DNA from: Penaeus vannamei
Taxonomy: Eukaryota; Arthropoda; Malacostraca; Decapoda; Penaeidae
Assembly: GCF_042767895.1 (NCBI RefSeq)
Contig: NC_091589.1
Span: forward strand, 17,304,228-17,314,227
Direction of reading: 5' to 3'
Length of the DNA stretch: 10,000 nucleotides
Shown: positions 1 to 6,443 of the stretch, piece by piece
How positions within the stretch are numbered: position 1 is the stretch's first letter
Layout: the number at the start of each line of letters is the position of its first letter
The notes under the pieces: generated by a model
Told to the model about the DNA's origin: nothing
Database searches by the model: none
The model's input: the letters and a program-made list of their open reading frames with translations, nothing else
Program-made: the position numbers and the translations under genes

Positions 1-62
1 CATCCACAGATCACTCCAGGAGGTAACAAAATCATTGAAATATCCTTTCTCACCTCCGACAT
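1..62 (-). CDS. candidate first coding exon, minus strand (partial)
   Basis: Reading the minus strand from an ATG at 62-60 gives an open frame to the window edge, beginning MSEVRKDISMILLPPGVICG. The start context (GGGAG before ATG) has a purine at -3. The frame is only 20 codons, so it could be open by chance. I do not recognise the peptide. Its appeal is position: it points away from the ATG at 263, with about 200 bases of more GC-balanced sequence between them, as in a head-to-head gene pair. It competes with a plus-strand reading of the same bases: an exon ending at 22 with a GAG|GTAACA donor would also be in phase with the exon at 939. Confidence 0.2.
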   Translation of the reverse strand, partial: MSEVRKDISMILLPPGVICG

Positions 63-262
63 CTCCCACAGGCAAATAAAATAAAAAATGAACTCAAGGT
101 GGCAACACTGTACCTAGTGCGACCCGCGATGTGGCGATAATTACCCTGCAAATCCAAGGTGGTTTGTGGGGTTGCTTGTAACATCACCCCTTTGAACAAT
201 GGCAAGAACCTTATTGCGTGGCTCCTTCTCCGAGAGCAGAAACAACCGCAGGCCTACAGAAA
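63..262. promoter_or_regulatory. possible divergent promoter
   Basis: These 200 bases lie between two outward-pointing ATG codons (62 on minus, 263 on plus). They are visibly richer in G, C and CpG (for example GCGACCCGCGATG near 120) than the AT-rich stretch from about 330 to 720. No TATA box is obvious. At the right edge AAAATGGCG resembles a YY1 or short-5'-UTR initiator motif overlapping the start codon. This is an inference from layout and composition; no transcription start can be read directly. Confidence 0.2.
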
Positions 263-281
263 ATGGCGTTTATCTCGCGGA
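263..281 (+). CDS. candidate first coding exon, plus strand
   Basis: An ATG in strong context (GAAAATGGCG) opens the frame MAFISR plus one extra base, then GTGAGG at 282 could serve as a 5' splice site. That one-base phase is what the acceptor at 938 needs: A from here plus TG at 939-940 makes a codon, giving MAFISR-M-DIYKL. The intron would be 657 bases. If no splice occurs, the ATG frame reads on for 30 codons to a stop at 353-355. The phase match has a one-in-three chance of being accidental, and a rival upstream exon ending at 22 fits the phase equally. The product is unrecognised. Confidence 0.27.
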
Positions 282-938
282 GTGAGGAGGATGCCGCGCA
301 CTCGCCAATATTGCCATTCCGCTGCCCAATATTTTATTTTTTTTATACCAAATAAATTATTATTTTATGTTTTATTGTGTGTATTGTATCCCCCGAAGAT
401 ACTTTCATTTTTACGTTTTTAAGATTTATATTTATATATATTCTTTTTAAAGAGCAAGAGGTCAACTTGGTTGTTACAAGTACCTATTAAATCTTAATTA
501 TCTTAATTATTTTATTTTTTTCTTAACTTTTTATTCAAGTGGTCTGTATTAATTACTCCGTGATTTTAACATTGGTTCTTTTTATACAATTATTTTAATT
601 ACTTTTATGGGTTGTCATTTGAATTTGTTTTACTATTTTAATTTCGATTTCGATTTTCACACTAATTTTAAGATTTGTTTTATCAGTTTTAATTAGAAAA
701 GAACCAACTTCTCACATTGTTTCCCGCCCACCATTAACAAGGGAAGTGCAGACAAGGTCAGGGGGGATTCTTGCCGGTGGTCTGCGAGCAGAAAGACGGT
801 CTGTGGAACCCCGGAAGATAGCTAAGTGGTCGTGAGGATATTTTAAACATCAGGTGGTAAGACTAATTGGCCAGAGTATTTATTCGACCAAGTGACCTCC
901 TCGTGATTAGTGCATTTTTTTTTTAATTATCATTGTAG
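282..938 (+). other. AT-rich stretch, probable intron
   Basis: I find no credible gene here. From about 330 to 720 the sequence is strongly A/T-rich with short T and A runs. A less AT-rich patch at 720-835 has an open plus-strand frame without ATG that ends at a TGA near 833; I do not treat it as coding. The stretch ends in TTTTTTTTTAATTATCATTGTAG, a textbook 3' splice site. A second donor-like GGTAAGA near 855 would give an 82-base intron, but the upstream frame then has a stop a few codons before it. Confidence 0.35.
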
Positions 939-1045
939 TGGATATTTATAAACTCCGTAGAGTTAAAGATGTTGGTTCAGTAGCGTGTTATCCAGCTACA
1001 GGTAATCTCCATGTGGGTCTGGCGTTAATAAACAATGACTCTCAG
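939..1045 (+). CDS. candidate internal exon, protein unrecognised
   Basis: A 107-base exon is bounded by a long pyrimidine-rich acceptor ending TTGTAG (AG at 937-938) and a CAG|GTGAGC donor (GT at 1046-1047). Two bases complete a codon from the previous exon, then 35 codons run open and end in phase 0. The peptide begins DIYKLRRVKDVGSVACYP and continues ATGNLHVGLALINNDSQ. It is not low-complexity and has balanced codon use. The alternating pattern S-V-A-C-x-P-x-T-G-N-L-x-V-G resembles two adjacent strands of a beta-propeller blade, such as those in WD40-like trafficking proteins (HPS3 among them). That resemblance is weak and from memory, so no name is given. The next exon is not found in the window; repeats fill the downstream side. 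Confidence 0.45.
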
Positions 1046-1140
1046 GTGAGCTAAAGAGTGATTCCGTACTCACGAGAAAAAAACAATGACCACTGGCTGA
1101 CAAAAAAAGGCAACATAAAAAGGAGCATCCATATTATACA

Positions 1141-1146
1141 TTTATT
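1141..1146 (-). terminator. polyadenylation signal AATAAA, minus strand
   Basis: The minus strand reads GAAATAAATG, followed by T-rich sequence (TTTTTATGTTGCC, then TTGTTTTTTTC) that could act as the downstream element. It lies about 170 bases past the minus-strand TATA box, as expected for the R region of an LTR. Confidence 0.35.
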
Positions 1147-1311
1147 TCGCACAAAACTTTCCATAAGAACAAATACACAGGACAACACACCATACACTTA
1201 CTTGAAAAACAGAGGCCATAGCCCGAGAAGCACCAGTCAGCCAGCTAAAAACCCAACGGTCTGTCACCACACACGAACAAAAGCCTCTCTCTCTAGACCG
1301 ATCTGGCTTGA

Positions 1312-1320
1312 CCTTATATA
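1312..1320 (-). promoter_or_regulatory. TATA box, minus strand
   Basis: The minus strand reads TATATAAGG, a consensus TATA box. Transcription would start about 25-35 bases on, near 1280-1290, in a purine-rich GGTCTAGAGAGAGAG stretch. About 70 bases beyond that, ATG at 1219-1217 opens MASVFQ, then GTAAGT (1201-1196) is a perfect donor. This could be either an LTR promoter or a short first exon. Confidence 0.4.
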
Positions 1321-1837
1321 CCGGTGGCTATCGTGCTTACTGGGATTTTACCCATAATGCAATTAACTTTGTTTGTTAAATAGTGTATGGTGTGTTTAAA
1401 ATAAGTTAGAAAATACATAAAATATAAGAACGATAAAACTATACAAAAATGGGCACATAAAATGGATAAAAGATAGGAAAGTACGAAAAAGTGAAAGAAG
1501 GGATCCGTGAGAGAAAGCGGAGAAACACGAAGGGAAAAACGAAAGAAAAACAAAGCTAAGGTGAATTAGTCGAAGACGAAACGGCAAGAATAAAACAAGG
1601 TAAGTATAGAATATAAGGTAAGTATTGTATAAGTAGTGTTGTGTATAGTAGGAGTAATGTAGATGTAGAGGTAGATCACGGACCAGTGGGAAAGGTAAGT
1701 CAAAGGAATATAAAAACTCAGGCTTATTCTTATTTTAAAAAAGGCGCAGACACACAGGAAACAGCAAAGCCACGTCATCTTGCAGGGCGGAGGAGTCCGT
1801 AGATTATTTAAGTAACGATCCAAAATGTCAGGGGAAC

Positions 1838-1870
1838 AGGCGGCCCGAAAGCCTACGGGATGACCCGCCT
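1838..1870. repeat. GC-rich nested hairpin
   Basis: AGGCGG (1838-1843) pairs with CCGCCT (1865-1870), and inside them CCCG (1844-1847) pairs with CGGG (1856-1859). It stands out in AT-rich surroundings and sits near the proposed 5' end of the minus-strand LTR-like segment. The bases are seen directly; any role is unknown. Confidence 0.5.
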
Positions 1871-1904
1871 ACAGCCAGGGGAAATTCACTACAATCATCT
1901 TCGG

Positions 1905-2165
1905 GCTTTTTAATGTGTGTTTTACTGTGTTGTGTTTTATGTTCCTATTTTAATGTATTATGTGTTTTCTGTTTTATCGTTTATTTTATTGTTCTAGTTC
2001 ATTTTACCGATTTATTTTAATGTTTTAAGTTCATTTTGCTTTATCGTTCCTTTTATTGTATTGTTTTACCTCATTTTATGATTGGGTTTAATACCTTCGT
2101 TTCGTTTTATGTTTGGGTGTTCTCTTTTACTTTGTTTTATTGTTTTATCGGTTTGATCCCGAAAT
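1905..2165. repeat. T-rich low-complexity, degenerate TGTTTTAT-like
   Basis: A strand-asymmetric, T-rich tract made of variants such as TGTTTTAT, TTTTATCG, TTTATTTTAT and TTCATTTTA at irregular spacing. It has no open frame or RNA fold that I can support, and looks like a decayed octamer-type repeat or intronic low-complexity DNA. An AATAAATAA motif lies just beyond, near 2163. Confidence 0.55.
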
Positions 2166-2575
2166 AAATAACTATTTAAATATGTTTGTTTCGTTTTATC
2201 AACGCCCGAACTTGATCGTTGGAAAAGCATACTAGGAAGGGTAGTAACAGCCTATTTCCCTCTAGTGATATCTTATTTCTTTTCTTTATTATTATTATAT
2301 CAATGTGGTGATCTGCTTGATTGCGTTGGAGGACTCTCCCCGCACACGCCTCTCCTCAGCTCATATCACGCGTACCAGCCTTTGTGATCTCGCACCATAC
2401 ATATACACCACACACACACACACTACATTTACACTCTTTCGCTCCTTTCCCCACATCCGTCTTCCACACTATCATTCTTCTCACATATACACTACGTTCC
2501 CATACGTTAATTAAATGGGTGGTGGCAGTGGCTACTTTTCAACATTCTTGCGAGACAATTGTACAAGGTATTTGC
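2166..2575. repeat. spacer with ATT tract and CA microsatellite
   Basis: This stretch holds no supportable gene. It contains an ATT run near 2287-2300 (TTATTATTATTAT), a short CA microsatellite at about 2409-2430, and C/T/A-rich DNA up to 2500. An open plus-strand frame runs through it, but its threonine/histidine content comes from the CA tract and it continues into the G/A minisatellite, so it is not evidence of a protein. Confidence 0.55.
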
Positions 2576-2898
2576 TACAGAGGAGGAGAGGCAGAGGAGG
2601 AGGGGAAGGGGGAGAGGAAGAGGAGGAGGGGGAGGGGGAGAGGCAGAGGAGAAGGGGGAGGGGGAGGGGGAGAGGCAGAGGAGGAGGGGGAGGGGGAGGG
2701 GGAGAGGCACAGGAGGAGGGGGAGGGGGAGAGGCAGAGGAGGGGGAGGGGGAGAGGCAGAGGAGGAGGGGGAGGAGGAGAGGCAGAGGAGGGGGAGGGGG
2801 AGGGGGAGAGGCAGAGGAGGAGGGGGAGGGGGAGAGGGAGAGGCAGAGGAGGAGGAGGAGGGGGAGGGGGAGGGGGAGGGGGAGAGGCAGAGGAGGAG
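2576..2898. repeat. G/A minisatellite, left part
   Basis: A nearly pure purine plus strand built from units of GAGGCAGAGGAGGA followed by runs of GGGGGA. The common period is 26 bases, with 20- to 32-base variants from gain or loss of GGGGGA or GAG blocks; each unit carries usually one C. About ten units are present. Because 26 is not a multiple of three, all frames stay open, producing spurious Gly/Glu/Arg frames on plus and Pro/Leu/Ser frames on minus. It stops abruptly at the LTR element at 2899 and the same repeat resumes at 6444. Confidence 0.9.
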
Positions 2899-3637
2899 TG
2901 TAATGTATGTAGTGGGAGGAAGGAGGTGTCCCACCCCCCACTATTATTACTTGTTGTTTTGTAGGTCGTGGCTGAGCGGTAAGGCAGTTGTAAGTAAGTA
3001 AGATACTGACGTACTTTGAAGATGTTGGTGCAGTTAAACTTGTCGCAGTTTTTTTGTCTTTATTCTGGGTAACTAGTACAGAGGGCAAGGCAGGTGCCCA
3101 GGGAGGAGCACGTCCTGCCAAGCCCGCGAGGACGAGCAATCTGAGGTAGATGGCACAGGAATTGCCATGAACGAAGTTCGTTTTCAGACAATATACAATG
3201 GAAAAACATGAAAGAATATGGATGAACATAGATTTAGAGATATTAGGCCACATGACCGTTTCGTGGAGAGGAACAAGGGTATAGTTGACATGATATCGGT
3301 ATGTTTTTACAATCCAAACATTGTGGTTATGGGACAGACTGGCTGACTATACATGAAACATAGAACATATGAATATCAATGGTAAAATGTTACATACATC
3401 GTTATTCAGAATAAGCATTTCATAAGAAATATTCTGAGTATAAACATGACATATATATACTTGAAGACAACAGAATAAATGCATGGAAATGTATGAGAGT
3501 AATAAGGGTCAGATTAGCGTGTTCTACGGTCACTTCATCAATGTCGGGCACAGGGCACTCCGGAATCTCGTAAAATAAACAACACATGGCTTTCGTGGTC
3601 TGCGAAGGGGCGATCAGCGAGGGAGCAGGTCACTAGA
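2899..3637 (-). repeat. 3' LTR (left copy)
   Basis: On plus it begins TGTAATGTATGTAGTGGG and ends GGTCACTAGA. It differs from the right copy by about 17 substitutions and a few small indels by eye, the largest being AAGTAAGTAAGA here versus AAGTATGA. TG...CA ends would place the boundary at 3632, but both copies share CTAGA beyond it, so the true end lies between 3632 and 3637. Minus-strand AATAAA is at 3064-3059. Internal minus-strand ATG codons give no long frame. Confidence 0.8.
2969..2979 (+). promoter_or_regulatory. A-box-like motif in left LTR
   Basis: TGGCTGAGCGG fits the RNA polymerase III A-box consensus (TRGCNNAGNNGG-like). The context GTCGTGGCTGAGCGGTAAGG resembles the 5' half of serine or leucine tRNAs. 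It runs against the element's sense strand. No B box follows at tRNA distance, so a functional pol III promoter is not supported. Confidence 0.4.
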
Positions 3638-3654
3638 TCGCTCGGCCACCAGAA

Positions 3655-3674
3655 AAGAATTGTCCTCAATTCTT
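3655..3674. repeat. perfect 8-bp hairpin at 3' end of the interior
   Basis: AAGAATTG, loop TCCT, CAATTCTT: an uninterrupted 8-base stem with a 4-base loop, 18 bases from the 3' LTR. It sits where a polypurine tract would be expected. A role in packaging or 3' end structure is possible but only a guess. Confidence 0.6.
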
Positions 3675-3928
3675 GGGTAGACGATGCAGGTAGACGACAG
3701 GTGACAGGTGACGGAGGTAACAGACACAGGGAGTCTCGATCTTGCAGTTGAGGAGGAACGGTCGTACAGGTATTTCTAAGGTCGGCAGCCTAGGGAGCTT
3801 ATTTACACAGGTCACTGTTCTGTGTGCAGGTGGTCTTGAAGGGAGCGGCAGTGATGATCAGTCACGGAGCTCGTCAATCGTTCCACACAGGATCCCTGGA
3901 AGACACAGTTAACTTGTCAAGCGCCGTG

Positions 3929-4321
3929 TCAGTCGTAAATGACACGCACACCGGGTCTAGAAGATTCTGGAAGACCAGTAATCGTTGGAGAGTCGAAGAT
4001 TGAGCAGAGAATCTTGAGAGCGAGGTCTTCAGGATCACGTCGGCGGGGATTCGTCATCTCGGGAGAGGAACATGGTGACGGCGTCACGAGGGTCGGCAGG
4101 CAAGGAGAGACAGTTCTTGCCAGGGTCACCAGCACGGCAGCGGGTGTGGTGAGTGAGCGTAGCGAGATGCACGAGGGAACGTGGGCGGCGATCACCGGCG
4201 GACGGGTCGGAGCGGCGGACATGGCCGGAGTAGCAACGCGAGGAAAACAGGAGAGCGTCGGCAGGTGATGCGGCGGTGAGGACGTTCGGCGGTAGTCACC
4301 AGCGGACGAGGCGGCGGACAT
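3929..4321 (-). CDS. doubtful Ser/Pro-rich frame in the LTR element
   Basis: A minus-strand frame of 130 codons from the only ATG; the frame stays open upstream to a stop near 4490, about 187 codons in all. It lies in the element's sense orientation. Residues are rich in S, P, T, A and R. The first part repeats: (S/T)SPPHHLPTLSC...VATPAMSAA has a counterpart SPPYHLPTLPC...AATPAMSAA just upstream. The C-terminal stretch around MTNPRRRDPEDLALKILC is less biased. No zinc knuckle, capsid or enzyme motif is visible. An overlapping plus-strand frame of 109 codons (3939-4268) is open too, as expected in GC-rich DNA, so this may not be a gene. Confidence 0.2.
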   Translation of the reverse strand: MSAASSAGDYRRTSSPPHHLPTLSCFPRVATPAMSAAPTRPPVIAAHVPSCISLRSLTTPAAVLVTLARTVSPCLPTLVTPSPCSSPEMTNPRRRDPEDLALKILCSIFDSPTITGLPESSRPGVRVIYD

Positions 4322-4395
4322 GGCCGGAGTTGCAGCGACGTGCAGTAGAGAACATGGGAGCGTCGGCAGGTGATACGGCGGCGAGGGCGTCCGTG
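4205..4395. repeat. two-copy tandem duplication, about 100 bp
   Basis: GCGGCGGACATGGCCGGAGT occurs at about 4211 and again about 100 bases on, each followed by GCGTCGGCAGGTGAT(G/A)CGGCGG. The copies differ by substitutions and small indels between these anchors. The duplication explains the repeated segment in the minus-strand frame across it. Confidence 0.65.
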
Positions 4396-5581
4396 AGATG
4401 GGCTCGTTAACGGGCGAGCGAAACTTGTGCGTCAGGGCACGGCGGCGAGGGGGCGACGTGGTGATCCGAGAGTCAAGGTCAGCAGTGGCGTTTCAGCACG
4501 GGCGTCTGGCTCTGGGGACAACAGACGGAAACAACAGTACCATGTCTTGGCGACAGAAGACATAATGCCATATCTCAGTATCTCAGAGAGTTACAATATC
4601 AACACGAACTCATAATGATTAGGAAATAACTGGAAGCAACGTATCAAGTATTGGGAATAGAGGGTGTTAATTGCAACATTCACCTGAGAGATAGAGGGTA
4701 GTAACGAACATTCGAGATTGTACGATAAAATCTCGTGGAAATTGCGAGTTTATAGAGCCATGCAAGATAAAGGAATGATTCTCCGTGTCATAGTTCGTAG
4801 AATTCACGTGCAAGAAAACAAGATAACAAATAGCCTTGTGAAAGTAAAGATAGATAAATCATAGAACACATTTCTTCAGGGTAATGAGAGTAGTTGCGTG
4901 CAAAAATGCTGGATTAATCTTCGGAAATGAAGGGTAGTTGCATGCTAGAATACAGGAAGGATTTCCTAATAAGAGAATTATCTACAACATGCAAACATGC
5001 AGGAGGAATTTCCTGGGAAAAATAGCCCATTATGAATGAACCGGAACTTAGCATCGTGGAGATTCAGAAATCATCACGACTTAGAGTAACAGGGAAACGA
5101 AATAAGTACTCATAGGTAGAGAGAACTACAGAGAAATTATCGTAATCATGCTAACCACAGGGCATGAGTGAGGCGAGCTCGGAGTGAGGGGAGACATGCT
5201 AGTTAAGGGGAGATAGATGCCAGTGAGGGGAGATCTCGTTTTCTATGCGGGGAGGAAGACAGGTGTTCGCGAGAGCGAGAGGAAATCAAACACTTCACTT
5301 CACAGGGGATTTCCTAAACAAATGAGAACAGCGATGATAAAAGAAACTCACCTTGGGGTACTGGCAGGGCAGTGTAGATTGTTGCTGCATCAGGCGACTG
5401 CAGTAACCGTTGAGGACTGCGGGAGGTGCGCAGAGGGAATAGCGACAGCAGGGAAGACTGGCTTCGTGTCGGAAGTCTTGAAGTGACAGACTTCGATGAG
5501 AGTTTCTTTGCTTGCAGTCGATAATCTTGGTAGAGACTTGTAACTTCTCGTGAAGTTTATCTTCAGAGTACTTGTACGATG

Positions 5582-5689
5582 TCTTCGGAGGGCTTCGTAT
5601 GGTGCGTTATCTTCGGAGGGGCGCGTGGTGCGGCAATCTTCGGAGGGCGCGTGGTGCGGTAATCTTCGGAGGGGCGCGTGGTGCGGTAA
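5582..5689. repeat. short tandem repeat, four units of about 27 bp
   Basis: Four copies of a unit like TCTTCGGAGGGGCGCGTGG followed by TGCGGTAA, at about 5582, 5610, 5637 and 5663; the first is the most diverged. It lies immediately inside the primer-binding site, in what would be the leader of the minus-strand RNA. Leader repeats can influence packaging or transcription in retroelements; that role here is inference. Confidence 0.75.
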
Positions 5690-5705
5690 TCCCACCGTAC
5701 TGCCA
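5688..5705 (-). other. candidate primer-binding site
   Basis: The minus strand reads TGGCAGTACGGTGGGATT, 5 bases inside the 5' LTR. Its complement, AATCCCACCGTACTGCCA, resembles a tRNA 3' end: T-arm CCCAC, part of an acceptor strand, then CCA. It is close to a leucine tRNA tail but carries extra bases (CGTACTG rather than CGCTG), so the donor tRNA is not assigned. The position next to the right LTR fixes the element's orientation as minus. Confidence 0.5.
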
Positions 5706-5710
5706 ATAGT

Positions 5711-6443
5711 TGTAATGTATGTAGTGGGAGGAAGGAGGCGTCCCACCCCTACTATTATTACTTGTTGTTTTGTAGGTCGTGGCTGAGCGGTAAGGCAGTT
5801 GTAAGTATGATACTGACGTACTCTGAAGATGTTGGTGCAGTTAAACTTGTAGCAGTTTTCTTGTCTTTATTCTGGGTAACTGGTACAGAGGGCAAGGCAG
5901 GTGCCCAGGGAGGAGCACGTCCTGCCAAGCCCGCGAGGGCGAGCGATCTGAGGTAGATGGCACAGGAATTGCCATGAACGAGTTCGTTTTGAGACAATAT
6001 ACAATGGAAAAACATGAAAGAATATGGATGAACATAGATTTAGAGATATTAGGCCACATGACCGTTTCGTGGAGAGGAACAAGGGTATGGTTGACATGAT
6101 ATCGGTATGTTTTTACAATCCAAACATTGTGGTTATGGGACAGACTGGCTGACTATACATGAAACATAGAACATATGAATATCAATGGTAAAATGTTACA
6201 TACATCGTTATTCAGAATAAGCATTTCATAAGAAACATTTTGAGTATAAACATGACATATATATACTTGAAGACAACAGAATACATGCATGGAAATGTAT
6301 GAGAGTAATAAGGGTCAGATTAGCGTGTTCTACTGTCACTTCATCAATGTCGGGCACAGGGCACTCCGGAATCTCGTAAAATAAACAACACATGGCTTTC
6401 GTGGTCTGCGAAGGGGCGAGCAGCGAGGGAGCAAGTCACTAGA
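5711..6443 (-). repeat. 5' LTR (right copy)
   Basis: Direct repeat of the left copy, about 97% identical by eye. Since it contains the minus-strand 5' end, transcription would start within it and read leftward into the interior. AATAAA on minus lies at 5871-5866. It abuts the G/A minisatellite at 6444 and the proposed primer site at 5705. The modest divergence from its partner says the insertion is not recent, but no date can be given without a substitution rate. Confidence 0.8.
5780..5790 (+). promoter_or_regulatory. A-box-like motif in right LTR
   Basis: Same TGGCTGAGCGG motif as in the left LTR, unchanged although flanking bases differ between copies. No matching B box is seen. Confidence 0.4.

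Larger units (their letters stand above)
1059..1893 (-). mobile_element. LTR-like segment (possible solo LTR), ends uncertain
   Basis: On the minus strand the order is TGTAGTGAATTTCCCC at the start (1893), a GC hairpin, a purine-poor stretch, a TATA box (TATATAAGG, 1320-1312), then AATAAA (1146-1141) about 170 bases further, followed by T- and GT-rich sequence. TATA, a short transcribed stretch and then a polyadenylation signal is the U3-R-U5 layout of a retrotransposon LTR. The right end would be TGT on minus; the left end near 1059 is a guess. I could not find a matching target-site duplication, and no second copy or internal coding region is present. An alternative is a TATA promoter with a first exon (see the separate entry). 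Confidence 0.35.
3638..5710 (-). other. interior of the LTR element, no gag/pol
   Basis: About 2.07 kb lies between the LTRs. In minus-strand order it holds the primer site, a short tandem repeat (5689-5582), AT-richer DNA without long frames (about 5500-4500), a GC-rich part with a proline/serine-rich frame and an internal duplication (about 4490-3929), and a hairpin near the 3' LTR (3674-3655). None of it resembles a retroviral enzyme. The length is greater than a typical TRIM and smaller than many LARD elements. Confidence 0.6.
2899..6443 (-). mobile_element. non-autonomous LTR retrotransposon in the G/A minisatellite
   Basis: Two direct repeats (2899-3637 and 5711-6443) flank 2.07 kb of unrelated DNA, and the same G/A minisatellite lies on both sides, so the element inserted into it. 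The minus-strand orientation is supported by a tRNA-complementary site just inside the right LTR and by AATAAA in both LTRs. I find no reverse transcriptase, integrase, RNase H, protease or Cys-His gag motif in any frame, so it must depend on enzymes from elsewhere or be a deletion derivative. The target-site duplication cannot be read with certainty in a repeat: left flank AGGAG and right flank GGGAG agree in four of five. No clear polypurine tract precedes the 3' LTR. Confidence 0.75.

Noticed and set aside
159..422. 87-codon plus-strand frame
   Set aside because: It begins in the promoter-like region and ends in AT-rich DNA with a Phe/Leu/Tyr tail, and is in a different frame from the better-context ATG at 263.
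1058..1357. 99-codon plus-strand frame
   Set aside because: It has no splice or domain support, its composition is noise-like, and it overlaps the minus-strand LTR-like signals.
1566..1823. 85-codon minus-strand frame with a hydrophobic MTWLCCFLCVCAFF segment
   Set aside because: It looks a little like a signal peptide, but the frame lies in low-complexity T-rich (minus) DNA and the rest is Tyr/Thr/Leu/Ile-rich noise.
2321..3253. Frames through the left minisatellite (226 codons on plus, 248 on minus)
   Set aside because: Same artefact: Gly/Glu/Arg or Pro/Leu/Ser runs from the repeat, with ends in a CA tract or in the LTR.
5184..5233. Repeated AGTGAGGGGAGA (near 5183 and 5222)
   Set aside because: Only two short copies in purine-rich DNA; too little to call a repeat array.
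5390..5746. 118-codon minus-strand frame across the LTR-interior junction
   Set aside because: It spans the primer-binding site and the 27-bp repeats, whose copies give its repeated PHHAP and SED segments. This is unlikely to be a protein.
2899..6443. The two 735-bp repeats as a segmental duplication or a CRISPR-like system
   Set aside because: Repeat length, primer site, AATAAA and the interrupted minisatellite fit LTRs; there are only two copies and no short repeat-spacer pattern.
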